64,000 nt of DNA from Corallococcus silvisoli (lineage in GTDB: Bacteria; Myxococcota; Myxococcia; Myxococcales; Myxococcaceae), in the NCBI RefSeq assembly GCF_009909145.1, contig NZ_JAAAPJ010000008.1:1-64000 (forward strand). Reading direction: 5' to 3'. How positions within the stretch are numbered: the first letter of the stretch is position 1; every line of letters starts with the position of its first letter. Below the pieces are notes generated by a model. The model saw only the letters and a program-made list of their open reading frames with translations. It ran no database searches and was not told where the DNA came from. Of this stretch, positions 6,461 to 14,289 are shown one piece after another. The position numbers were made by a program, and so were the translations under genes.

Positions 6461-7735
6461 TCAGCGGAAGCGGGTGGCGAGCTGGACCGACAGCTCGAGC
6501 GCGGGCGCCACGTCCCCCGGACGGAGCGCTCGCTCGGCCTGGAACTGCGCCTTGAAGGAGTCCGCCAGCAACACATTGAGGCCCCCCGTCACCGAATGCC
6601 CCTGTGCCTGGATTCCACCGTGCAACTGCAGTGCCTCCGCTCCCACCACGGGTTGTACCGCCCAGCCCTGATGGCCCACCGGCACCGTCCAGGACGCGAG
6701 CACCGACTGCGAGCGGAACGGTCCCAACGCCAGCCGTCCCGCCGCCACCTCTGCCGTCAACGCCAGTCCCCACCGCTCGAACTCAGCGTCCGCCGCCGTC
6801 GCGTACTGCTGCGTCCCGTCCAGCACCTGCGTGAGGTACGTGCTGGTCCCCACCGTCAGGAACTTGAAGGGCTGCGCGCTCAGTCGCGCGGAGGCGTCCT
6901 CGCTCAGCCGCTTCCCTCCGGCGTCCTTGCCGCCCTCGAAGAGCCCCGTGGAGAGCTTCAGGCCCCACGCCTCCTTGATCCGCACCTCGCCCATCAACCC
7001 CAGCCGCCGGCCGCCCAGCCCGTTCGTCTCCGTGAGGTAGTCCTCCACCAGCCCTCGCGACTGGATGGGCAGCAGCCAGGCCGACTCCTGCGACCGCTGG
7101 AGGAAGGGCGACTTGAAGCGCCCCGCGTACAGCCGCAATCGCTTGGCGTCGTCCGTTAGCCGCACGAAGGCGTCCTTGAGGATCGTCTTGGACGCGAGAT
7201 CCGCGCTGACCTCCGCATCCAGGTTGGACAGCGACGCGGCCACGCCCACTCGCGCCGATTCGATGCCCAGGTTGCGCGCGTACTGGACGCGCTCGTCGGC
7301 GCGCGCCTGCGCGAACACGCGGCCGAAGACTCGGATGCGCTGCCTCGGCGCGCCCTTGTCGTCCGCCTTGTCCGCTTCGTCCGGTGCCTCGCCCAGCGTC
7401 TCCGCCTTGGGGCTGGTGTCCTTCTTCGGCTTCTTCTTCGCGCCTGGCACCGCCGCGTCCGGCACCGGAGCGCTCGGGTCGCCCACCTCATCGGGCGCGC
7501 CCATCACCGGCCCCTGCCGCGAACCGGGGGGCAACGCTTGCGCCACCGCGCCGTCCAGCCCGTCCTTGTTGGAGGAGTCGTCCTCCTCGGACATGCGTCG
7601 CGGAGGCTCCACGTTCTCCGGCTCCGCGTCCTCGTCCGGAACCGGCTCCGCGCCCGCCACCGCCGGCAGGCCGAGGAGGACCGCGACGAGCAGTCCCCGC
7701 CGCCACCTCTTTTCCTCCAGCCCCCTCCCGCCCAT
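6461..7735 (-). CDS. outer-membrane porin, Porin_O_P (OprO/OprP)-like
   Basis: A 424-residue protein starting at ATG 7735 (GGGGGAGA upstream), with a signal peptide ending AVAGAEP, a ~115-residue acidic/Pro-rich linker, then a beta-barrel region from RIRVFGRVFAQARAD to the terminal VQLATRFR, whose last residue is Arg, not the usual aromatic (Phe at the penultimate position). The block DAFVRLTDDAKRLRLYAGRFKSPF followed by QRSQESAWLL resembles the phosphate-selective porin O/P family (RxGxFKxPF pattern). OprO and OprP of Pseudomonas pass pyro/polyphosphate and phosphate. It is the first gene of the VTC operon, 13 bases upstream of the polymerase gene, which supports a phosphate theme. Family assignment is from pattern only. 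Confidence 0.65.
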   Translation of the reverse strand: MGGRGLEEKRWRRGLLVAVLLGLPAVAGAEPVPDEDAEPENVEPPRRMSEEDDSSNKDGLDGAVAQALPPGSRQGPVMGAPDEVGDPSAPVPDAAVPGAKKKPKKDTSPKAETLGEAPDEADKADDKGAPRQRIRVFGRVFAQARADERVQYARNLGIESARVGVAASLSNLDAEVSADLASKTILKDAFVRLTDDAKRLRLYAGRFKSPFLQRSQESAWLLPIQSRGLVEDYLTETNGLGGRRLGLMGEVRIKEAWGLKLSTGLFEGGKDAGGKRLSEDASARLSAQPFKFLTVGTSTYLTQVLDGTQQYATAADAEFERWGLALTAEVAAGRLALGPFRSQSVLASWTVPVGHQGWAVQPVVGAEALQLHGGIQAQGHSVTGGLNVLLADSFKAQFQAERALRPGDVAPALELSVQLATRFR

Positions 7736-7960
7736 GCCCGTTGTCTCCCCCGCCCGAGGAATGCCCACGCCGTCCGGCTTGCTGGCTGCCCACCCGTGCA
7801 ACCCCGGTGCCCAACGCGAGGAAGTGCACTGCCGGACACCCAGGCGCGCCTGTCGGCCCGGATGCCTCGTGACATGGATGTGACGTGACCCACCGTGAGA
7901 AGGTTTTTTCTCTCGCGGGGTGGGGGAGGGCTGTAGGGACGGCCTGTAAGAAAGCCGGTG

Positions 7961-8830
7961 TTACCGATCCACTGGTGGATCCACCGGCGGGGCTACAGCA
8001 GGGGCCCCGGGCGAAGCTCCTATCGGCGCGGACGCGGACGGCTCGGGACTCACAGGCGCGGAAGAGGCCGGCTCGGCTGCGGGCGGCTCGGAGGCCGCAG
8101 GCGCGGACGGCTCGGGGGCCACGGGCGCGGAAGAGGCCGGCTCGGCTGCGGGCGGCTCGGCGGCCGCAGGCGCGGGCGACTCGGCGGCCACCGGATCAGA
8201 CGCGGGCGGCTCGGGGGCCACCGGCGCGGAAGAGGCCGGCTCGGCCGGGGGCGGCTCCGCGTTCCCTTCGCGCCGCGTCACGGCGCGCAGCACTCGCACG
8301 AGGAGTCCCGCCGCCGCGATCGCCAGCAGGGTGCGCCAGACGAAGGTGGGCACCGGGGGCTCACTCACGGTGAACCGCGCGTGAAGGGCCTTCGGCCTCG
8401 TGGTGAGAAACCGCACGTCCACGTCCCAGGTGCCAGCCGCGTCGGGGACGAACTCGGTGCTCCAGCCCACCGCGTCACGCGTCAGCGTCCGCGTCTCCTG
8501 ACCGGGCACGCCTTCCCGGGAGAACGCGACCGTGACGGCGCCCTGGAAGGGGGGCCCCTGGAGGTTTCCCACCGACAGCGTCAGCCGCAGCGGTTCGCCG
8601 GGGCGGGGGAGGGCGGGGGTGAGGAGGCCGGTCAGCTGGTCCTCGGCGTCCCTCCAGGACAGCGACAGCAGTTCGCCCTTCCGCTCGACCTGGATTTGAT
8701 CCGGCGCCGGAGCCGCGGCGGCATGCAGGGCCAGCAGGCAGGTCGCGACGACCCACCCCAGGAAGGAGGCCCGGCGCCTTTGCCTCGACGGCCGCTGTCC
8801 CCTAAGATGCGCTGCCCTGTCACCCTTCAC
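7961..8830 (-). CDS. membrane-anchored exported protein with Pro/Ala/Ser repeat tail
   Basis: A 289-residue protein starting at GTG 8830. It has an N-terminal signal sequence (FLGWVVATCLLALHAAAAPAP), a beta-sandwich-like region with PGEPLRLTLSVGNLQGPPF and AAGTWDVDVRFLTTRP (similar in style to YtkA/FixH-type domains), a membrane segment near residues 165-185 (TLLAIAAAGLLVRVLRAV), and a cytoplasmic tail of repeated EPPAAEPASSAPVAPEP units. The start is supported by GGGGGGAG 8 bases upstream. It is divergent from the Ser/Thr kinase gene, with only 30 bases between start codons. Function unknown. Confidence 0.65.
   Translation of the reverse strand: MKGDRAAHLRGQRPSRQRRRASFLGWVVATCLLALHAAAAPAPDQIQVERKGELLSLSWRDAEDQLTGLLTPALPRPGEPLRLTLSVGNLQGPPFQGAVTVAFSREGVPGQETRTLTRDAVGWSTEFVPDAAGTWDVDVRFLTTRPKALHARFTVSEPPVPTFVWRTLLAIAAAGLLVRVLRAVTRREGNAEPPPAEPASSAPVAPEPPASDPVAAESPAPAAAEPPAAEPASSAPVAPEPSAPAASEPPAAEPASSAPVSPEPSASAPIGASPGAPAVAPPVDPPVDR
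8030..8265 (-). repeat. in-frame direct repeats of ~72 bp in the Pro/Ala-rich tail
   Basis: Three imperfect direct copies of a unit containing GGCGCGGAAGAGGCCGGCTC (near 8054, 8126 and 8223), encoding AEPASSAPVAPEP-type segments. The middle spacing is close to 72 bases, a multiple of three, so copy-number change would keep the frame. Confidence 0.7.
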
Positions 8831-8838
8831 TGAGCCCG

Positions 8839-8852
8839 CTCCCCCCGGGGAG
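8839..8852. promoter_or_regulatory. shared palindromic ribosome-binding site for divergent genes
   Basis: CTCCCCCCGGGGAG reads as GGGGAG on the plus strand, 8 bases before ATG 8861, and as GGGGGGAG on the minus strand, 8 bases before GTG 8830. The symmetrical spacing supports both start codons. With 30 bases between starts, the promoters of each gene must lie inside the other gene, or the transcripts have extremely short leaders. Confidence 0.6.
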
Positions 8853-8860
8853 TACCCGGG

Positions 8861-11083
8861 ATGAACCCTCAAGCATTCGGGAAATACCAGCTCCTCAAGA
8901 AGCTCGCCACGGGCGGCATGGCCGAAGTCTGGCTTGCGCGTCAGACCGGAATCGAGGGCTTCCAGAAGGACGTCGTCGTCAAGCGCATCCTCCCGCACCT
9001 CGCCGAAGACCGCGAGTTCGTGGAGATGTTCAAGAACGAGGCGATGATCGCCGCGCGCTTCAACCACCCGAACATCGCGCAGGTGTACGAGTTCGGAGAG
9101 GCCAACGGCACCTATTACATCGCCATGGAGTTCATCCACGGCGAGGACCTGGGCCGGGTCATGCGCAAGGCCAGCGGGATGAACCAGTGGATCGCCCGGC
9201 CGCTGGCGATCCGCATCGTCGCGTCCGCGTGCGAAGGCCTCTACTACGCGCACAGCCGCGCCGACGACGCGGGGCGCCCGCTCAACGTGGTGCACCGGGA
9301 CATCTCTCCGCAAAACATCCTGATCAGCTTCGATGGTTCGGTGAAGCTGGTGGACTTCGGTATCGCCAAGGCGGCGGACCAGGCGTCGATGACGAAGTCC
9401 GGCGCCATCAAGGGCAAGTTCGCGTACATGGCGCCCGAGCAGGCCGGGGGCAAGCACCTGGACCGGCGCGCGGACATCTTCGCCATCGGCCTGGTGCTGT
9501 ACGAGATGCTCACCGGGCACCGGCCGCTCAAGAAGGACTCGGAGCTGGCGACGCTGCAGGCCGCCATGGAGTGCTCCATCCCGTCCCCGTCCGAGGTGGC
9601 CGACGTGCCCCGGGACATGGACCACGTGGTGATGCGCGCGCTCGCGAAGAGCGCGGATGATCGCTACGACAACGCGCGGGAGTTCCAGACCGCGCTGGAA
9701 GAGCTGCTCGTCAACGAGCGCTGGCTGGTGACGTCCGGGCAGATCTCCGAGCTCATGAAGACGCTCTTCGCGGAGCGGCTGGAGGAGGAGCTGCGGCAGG
9801 GCCAGTTCGTGCCGGTGGGCGAGGACTCCAACACGGCGCCGCCCCGGCCGCCCCCGGAGATGAGCTGGGAGGCGCCGCCGGGCGAGTCGTCCCAGCAGCG
9901 CGAGCGCTCGCGCGGCAACACCCGCACGGGCTCGGCGCCCCGCCGGGCGACGGGCATCGCGCCCGCGCTGGTGGATGACCCGAACGAATACGACGCGCCG
10001 TCGCTCACCGGCGTGGAGTCCCAGCCCCGGCGCCGCTCCAGCGCGTCGGAGCCGGCGGTGCGCCGCAGCACGTCCTCCAGCAATCCGGGCGTCACGCAGG
10101 TGGCGCGCACCAACTCGCGCTCGGACCTGCGCAGCCAGTCCCTGGACGACGACGTCCCCGCGCCCCCGCCGCCCCGGCGCACGATGTCGCGCGCCGTGCC
10201 GGTGTCGGAGCCGCCCGTGCGTTCGCGCTCGGGCGTGCACCGCATGGACCTGGAGGACGACGAGCGCACGCGCCTGCCTCCGCCGGAGGATGACCCGGAC
10301 ACGGTGCCCGCGCCCGCGCCGCGCCGCCGCACCAGCAGCAGCCATCCGTCCGCCGTGGAGGCGCCGCGCCGCCGCACCTCCAGCCGCGTGGATGCCCCGC
10401 GGGCCCGTCCCCCAGCCCCGGTGGAGGAAGACGACTCCGGCGAGCGCCGTCCGTCCCGCTCCAGCGCCCCCGCGCTGCCAGAGCCGCCGAAGCCCAAGAG
10501 CGGGAGCGTGCGCACGGTGGCCATGGTGGGCTTCGTGGTGGGCCTGCTCGCGGTGCTGGTGCTCTTCCGCGAGCCCATCATGCTGGCGCTCACCTCCAAG
10601 GCCGCGGACGCGCAGGGCGTGTGGCTCACGGTGAACACGAACCAGCCGGTGAAGGTGTCGGTGCGGCACACGGACCGCTGCAACAGCCCGGAGCCGGTGA
10701 CGGTGCTGGGCACCGCGCCGCTCACGCGCGTGGCGGGCGCCCACCTGCAGGACACGCTCATCCTGGAGAACGACGCCCAGGGCATCTACCTGGAGGACTC
10801 GGAGGAGCTCGCGTTCGGCCAGCCCGGAGAGCTCAAGACCTTCGAGCGCAGCTTCAAGGAGGGCACCCTCAAGCTGAAGATCCTCCCCAAGAGCGTGACG
10901 GGCCTGTCCGTCTACCGGAACAACCAGCTCATCGGGAACGCCAGCACGACGCTCAAGCTGATGGAGGGCAAGCACATCCTGGAGCTGCGCGGCGCCAAGC
11001 TGAAGGAGCCGGTGACGTTCGAGGCGAAGGTCAGCCCCAACGAAGTGACGGACCAGACGCTGAACCTGGACACGTCGCTGTAG
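8861..11083 (+). CDS. Hanks-type serine/threonine protein kinase with transmembrane segment
   Basis: A 740-residue receptor-like kinase. The kinase domain (about 8-275) has the Gly-loop LATGGMAEV (15-23), catalytic Lys41 in VVVKRIL, HRDISPQN at 145-152 with Asp147, DFG at 165-167, and APEQ in the activation segment, so all key residues are present. A ~270-residue Pro/Arg/Ser-rich linker follows, then one membrane segment near 550-572 (VGFVVGLLAVLVLF) and a ~165-residue periplasmic C-terminal domain containing GLSVYRNNQLIGNAS, which resembles PEGA-type sensor repeats. Cytoplasmic phosphorylation in response to an envelope signal is expected from the family. Confidence 0.93.
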   Translation: MNPQAFGKYQLLKKLATGGMAEVWLARQTGIEGFQKDVVVKRILPHLAEDREFVEMFKNEAMIAARFNHPNIAQVYEFGEANGTYYIAMEFIHGEDLGRVMRKASGMNQWIARPLAIRIVASACEGLYYAHSRADDAGRPLNVVHRDISPQNILISFDGSVKLVDFGIAKAADQASMTKSGAIKGKFAYMAPEQAGGKHLDRRADIFAIGLVLYEMLTGHRPLKKDSELATLQAAMECSIPSPSEVADVPRDMDHVVMRALAKSADDRYDNAREFQTALEELLVNERWLVTSGQISELMKTLFAERLEEELRQGQFVPVGEDSNTAPPRPPPEMSWEAPPGESSQQRERSRGNTRTGSAPRRATGIAPALVDDPNEYDAPSLTGVESQPRRRSSASEPAVRRSTSSSNPGVTQVARTNSRSDLRSQSLDDDVPAPPPPRRTMSRAVPVSEPPVRSRSGVHRMDLEDDERTRLPPPEDDPDTVPAPAPRRRTSSSHPSAVEAPRRRTSSRVDAPRARPPAPVEEDDSGERRPSRSSAPALPEPPKPKSGSVRTVAMVGFVVGLLAVLVLFREPIMLALTSKAADAQGVWLTVNTNQPVKVSVRHTDRCNSPEPVTVLGTAPLTRVAGAHLQDTLILENDAQGIYLEDSEELAFGQPGELKTFERSFKEGTLKLKILPKSVTGLSVYRNNQLIGNASTTLKLMEGKHILELRGAKLKEPVTFEAKVSPNEVTDQTLNLDTSL

Positions 11084-11106
11084 TTCCGGCCCGTCTCCTG
11101 GCGCGG

Positions 11107-11439
11107 TCAGTAACGCGGCAGGGACGGGTCCACGGTGCGCGAGTACAGGTCGATGCCGCCCTGGAGCGACACCGCCTCCAGCCCCTGGTCGAGGAGGTAC
11201 GCGGCGCCGTCCAGGCTGCGCACCCCGTGGTGGCAGTAGACGACAATGGGGCGGCCCTTGAGGGCCTCCAGCGCGTCGTGGAAGTCCTCCAGCTCCGGCA
11301 GGGGCATCAGCACCGAGCCGGGCAGGGCCACCCATTCGTGCTCGTGCGCGAAGCGCACGTCCACCAGGACGGGGCGCGACTCAGGGGGGCCGGCCAGGCG
11401 CCGGGCCAGCTCGGCGGGGGTGATTTCAGGGATGGGCAT
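11107..11439 (-). CDS. single-domain rhodanese-like protein
   Basis: A 110-residue rhodanese fold. The active-site loop CHHGVRS contains the catalytic Cys, and VLVDVRFAHEHEW and LQGGIDLYSRTVDPSLPRY match the CDC25/rhodanese-like single-domain group. It would carry persulfide sulfur in the cytosol. It is divergent from the A-type Fe-S carrier gene 100 bases away, which would fit a shared sulfur/Fe-S role. Confidence 0.92.
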   Translation of the reverse strand: MPIPEITPAELARRLAGPPESRPVLVDVRFAHEHEWVALPGSVLMPLPELEDFHDALEALKGRPIVVYCHHGVRSLDGAAYLLDQGLEAVSLQGGIDLYSRTVDPSLPRY

Positions 11440-11539
11440 GGGGGCTATCTTGTGTTGTGCCAGGACGGGCCCTTGAGGTCCCTTGGCTTTTCGGGCGCCA
11501 GGGCGTTATGAGGCGCTGTTCACGAGGAGATTGAAGCAC

Positions 11540-11923
11540 ATGGATACTTCTACCGTCGTCGCCGACTCCACGCCGGCCTCCCAGCCCGCCGCCACCGCGC
11601 CTGTCGTCCTGACGGCCGCCGCCCTCGCCCAGGTGAAGACGGTCATCCAGGCCCAGGGCTTCCAGGGCTACTTCTTCTCCATCCGCGTGGTGCCCTCCGG
11701 GTGCAGTGGCCTGGGCTACGACCTGAACCTCGTCAAGGAGACGAAGGCCGGGGATCAGCTCTGGGAGCAGGACGGCGTGAAGATCGCCACCGACGCGCTG
11801 AGCGCCCAGTACCTGTCGGGCACGCACATCGACTACGTCACCAGCATCACCGGCGCGGGCTTCAAGTTCGAGAACCCCAACGCCAAGTCGTCCTGCGGTT
11901 GCGGCACGTCGTTCACCACCTGA
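11540..11923 (+). CDS. A-type iron-sulfur cluster carrier (IscA/ErpA/SufA family)
   Basis: A 127-residue protein with an Ala/Pro-rich ~20-residue N-terminal extension, then the HesB-like domain from PVVLTAAALAQVKTVI. The three conserved cysteines that bind the cluster are present in VPSGCSGLGYDL and SSCGCGTSF. GAGGAG lies about 10 bases before ATG 11540. It delivers Fe-S clusters to apoproteins in the cytosol. Confidence 0.92.
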   Translation: MDTSTVVADSTPASQPAATAPVVLTAAALAQVKTVIQAQGFQGYFFSIRVVPSGCSGLGYDLNLVKETKAGDQLWEQDGVKIATDALSAQYLSGTHIDYVTSITGAGFKFENPNAKSSCGCGTSFTT

Positions 11924-11946
11924 GCCTTCCAGGCGACGGGGGACCC

Positions 11947-11989
11947 AAGGGCCGGGGTGGGACGCCAGACAGGCGTGCCCCCGGCCCTT
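11947..11989. terminator. bidirectional terminator-like hairpin between convergent genes
   Basis: Outer arms AAGGGCCGGGG (11947-11957) and CCCCGGCCCTT (11979-11989) pair perfectly, with a nested ACGCC/GGCGT stem inside. It lies between the convergent stops of the Fe-S carrier and thioesterase genes. There is no long U-run on either strand. Confidence 0.6.
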
Positions 11990-11996
11990 CGTGCGT

Positions 11997-12515
11997 TCAG
12001 GCGCCGGCCACGGGCTTCATCACCTTCATCCAGGACTGCTCCTCCTGGCCTCGGCCGCGGCGCTGGGCCCGGCGGGCCTCGGCCTCCTGGAAGGCCTGGC
12101 GCTCAGCCTCCGACTCCAGGAGCAGGGGCGGCACCGGCACGCCCTTGCCGTCCTGGCCCTGCGCCACGAACGTCAGCAGCGCGCTGGTGGTCAGGTGCCG
12201 CTCACCGGTGAGCGGGTTCTCCGCGTGCACGGTGACGCCTACCTCCAACGAGGTGCGGAACGTCGCGAGCACGCGCGAGTGCAGCAGGGCGATCCATCCC
12301 ACGCGGATGGGGGCATGGAAGTGCAGGTCGTCCATGGACGCCGTCACCACGACCTGACGGCAGTGGCGCTGGGCGGCCACGGCGCCGCAGATGTCGATCC
12401 ACTGCATCACCTTCCCGCCGAACGCGGCGTTCAGGTTGTTGGCGTCCGGGGGGAGGATGAGCTGCGTCATCACCACTTCGGAGTCGCGCGGGCTCTTGGG
12501 GCTGAGGTCGTGCAT
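11997..12515 (-). CDS. acyl-CoA thioesterase, hotdog fold
   Basis: A 172-residue protein beginning at ATG 12515. LPPDANNLNAAFGGKVMQW followed by IDICGAVAAQRHC is the hallmark of the YciA/ACOT-type hotdog thioesterases, with the catalytic Asn/Asp region and the long central helix. A second conserved block, VVTASMDDLHFHAPIRVGW, and a Gln/Glu-rich C-terminal helix follow. It hydrolyses acyl-CoA in the cytosol. It is the third gene of a run with the deoxynucleoside kinase (34-base gap) and glycerophosphodiesterase. Confidence 0.9.
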   Translation of the reverse strand: MHDLSPKSPRDSEVVMTQLILPPDANNLNAAFGGKVMQWIDICGAVAAQRHCRQVVVTASMDDLHFHAPIRVGWIALLHSRVLATFRTSLEVGVTVHAENPLTGERHLTTSALLTFVAQGQDGKGVPVPPLLLESEAERQAFQEAEARRAQRRGRGQEEQSWMKVMKPVAGA

Positions 12516-12549
12516 GGCGCTTGGCAGCGTCGCACGAAACGGCGCGGCG

Positions 12550-13299
12550 TCAGGCCAGGAATGCGGAGACGCGGTCCATGAACTCCTCGCGGCCCGGGCC
12601 CCGGCGGATGTCCTGCTTGGAGACGTCCACCACCAGGCAGTCCACGCCGTACTTCTCCTGGAGCACCTGCGGGAAGCCCGCGTAGTAGCCGTTGAGGCCC
12701 TTGAGGAACTGCCGCCCGATGCCCCTCTCCTCCGCCCGGCCGCGCGTGCGGATGCGCTGGAGGAGCACATCCTCGGAGGGCACGTCGAAGCAGATGACCT
12801 TGTCCGGCCGGACGATGTGGCGCGACAGCCGCTGGAAGTACTCGTAGTACAGGTCCAGCTCCGCGTTCGTCATGTGCCCCAGGCCGTGCAGGTACTTGGC
12901 GAAGATCTCCGGATCCTCGTACAGGGTGCGGTCCTGCACGCAGCTCTTCCTGACGGAGTGGATGAGCTCGTGGTGCTCCACGCGCCGGATGAGGAACTCC
13001 AACTGCAGCGTGAACGACCACCGCGACATGTCGCCGTAGTAGTCCCGCAGGAAGCGGTTGTCGATGACGGGCTCGTCGAACAGCTCGAAGCCGAAGCCCT
13101 GGCTGATGAGCTTCGCGGCCGTCGTCTTGCCCGCGCCGATGTTGCCCGCCAGCGCCACGAAGCGCTTCGCGCGGGGCACCTTCACCTTGAGCCGGTTGCG
13201 GGCGGAGGGCTTCGGTTCGGAGCTGGCCGGGGGCGGCGCCTTGGACGAGGGCGGCTCGGTGCGGGTCGCCGGACGCGCGCGGGCGGTGGTGCGGGGCAT
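12550..13299 (-). CDS. deoxynucleoside kinase family protein
   Basis: A 249-residue protein. After a ~45-residue Pro/Ser/Lys-rich N-terminal extension, the P-loop GNIGAGKTTAAKL (about 52-64) is followed by FDEPVIDNRFLRDYYGD, RRVEHHELI, the QDRTLYEDPEIFA motif (DRS-type catalytic base and substrate Arg) and a RIRTRGRAEERG lid. This pattern is that of deoxyadenosine/deoxyguanosine kinases, which salvage deoxynucleosides using ATP. The start is 12 bases after the glycerophosphodiesterase stop, suggesting an operon. Exact substrate cannot be told. Confidence 0.9.
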   Translation of the reverse strand: MPRTTARARPATRTEPPSSKAPPPASSEPKPSARNRLKVKVPRAKRFVALAGNIGAGKTTAAKLISQGFGFELFDEPVIDNRFLRDYYGDMSRWSFTLQLEFLIRRVEHHELIHSVRKSCVQDRTLYEDPEIFAKYLHGLGHMTNAELDLYYEYFQRLSRHIVRPDKVICFDVPSEDVLLQRIRTRGRAEERGIGRQFLKGLNGYYAGFPQVLQEKYGVDCLVVDVSKQDIRRGPGREEFMDRVSAFLA

Positions 13300-13311
13300 G
13301 GAGCCGAGGGC

Positions 13312-14130
13312 TTAACCCGGCTTTCCAGAGGCGTCCATTCGCTGGCGCAGCAGATCCGGCCGGTCGGTCATGATGCCGCCCACCCCTTCCCGGAGGAGCC
13401 GGTCCATCTCCGCCGGATCATCCACGGTCCACACGTTGATCCATTTGCCGCGCTCGGCCGCGGCCTTCAGGAGCGCGTCGTCCACCAGCCGCACCTCGCC
13501 GAAGTACAGCGGCATGTCGAGCACCGTGTAGCGCGCGTCCTCCGGCGGCGCCTCGCCCGCCTTGAGCGCCAGGACGAAGGCGGCCAGCGCGTCGCGCGGG
13601 TAGAAGTGGCACGCGTCGGGCAGGACGCGCACCAGCCGCTCCGCGATGGCGTCCTGTTCACTGCCAAGGCACACGCGGCCCAGGGCCGCCTCTTCGGTCA
13701 GCAGGCGAGCGAGCACGTCCTCGGCGTGGGCCACGTCGGGCTTGAGCTCCACGTTGATGCGCAAGGTGGGAAACGCGCGCAGCACCTCGCGCAGCGTCGG
13801 CAGGCGCACGCCCTGGCCCCGGAAGGGAAAGGTGCGTCCTTCGTCCGGCGTGAAGCGGTAGCCCGCGTCCAGCCTCCGCAGCTCCTCCAACGTGAGCGCC
13901 GCGAGCGGGCCCTCGCCGTTGGTGCAGCGCTCCAGCGTCTCGTCGTGCGCCACCACGACTTCGCCGTCGCGCGAGAGGTGCACATCCAGCTCCAGCATGT
14001 CCGTGCGGTGCACCTGCACCGCGAGTCCAAAGGCCTCGAGTGTGTTCTCCGGCGCGACGAGCGCTCCGCCGCGGTGCGCGATGTGCAGTGTGGGCTTCAG
14101 CCCTTGGAAGAACGTGTCGCGCGGCAGCAT
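13312..14130 (-). CDS. glycerophosphodiester phosphodiesterase
   Basis: A 272-residue GDPD TIM barrel. The metal and catalytic motifs are present: AHRGG near residue 20, PENTLEAF, ELDVHLSRDGEVVVAHD (Glu and Asp ligands plus catalytic His) and INVELKPD. No signal peptide is seen, so the enzyme is cytosolic and would split glycerophosphodiesters to glycerol-3-phosphate and an alcohol. It heads a three-gene minus-strand run. Confidence 0.93.
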   Translation of the reverse strand: MLPRDTFFQGLKPTLHIAHRGGALVAPENTLEAFGLAVQVHRTDMLELDVHLSRDGEVVVAHDETLERCTNGEGPLAALTLEELRRLDAGYRFTPDEGRTFPFRGQGVRLPTLREVLRAFPTLRINVELKPDVAHAEDVLARLLTEEAALGRVCLGSEQDAIAERLVRVLPDACHFYPRDALAAFVLALKAGEAPPEDARYTVLDMPLYFGEVRLVDDALLKAAAERGKWINVWTVDDPAEMDRLLREGVGGIMTDRPDLLRQRMDASGKPG

Positions 14131-14289
14131 GATCCACCTATTCCTGAATTCACCACGATGTCACAGGCAGGGCCGCTGTCCGTTCCTTGCCGGCCCTGGT
14201 GAGCCACCGGTATAAGGGCCCGAATCCTCAGCCCGACTGGCGTCGGACTTCAAGAAGCGCGGCGCCCCTCAACCCCCGGAGAGATACGA

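Noticed and set aside
7961..11335. Very long minus-strand open frame of 1124 residues
   Set aside because: Most of it is the reverse-strand shadow of the Ser/Thr kinase gene in GC-rich DNA; only the part below 8830 shows coding features.
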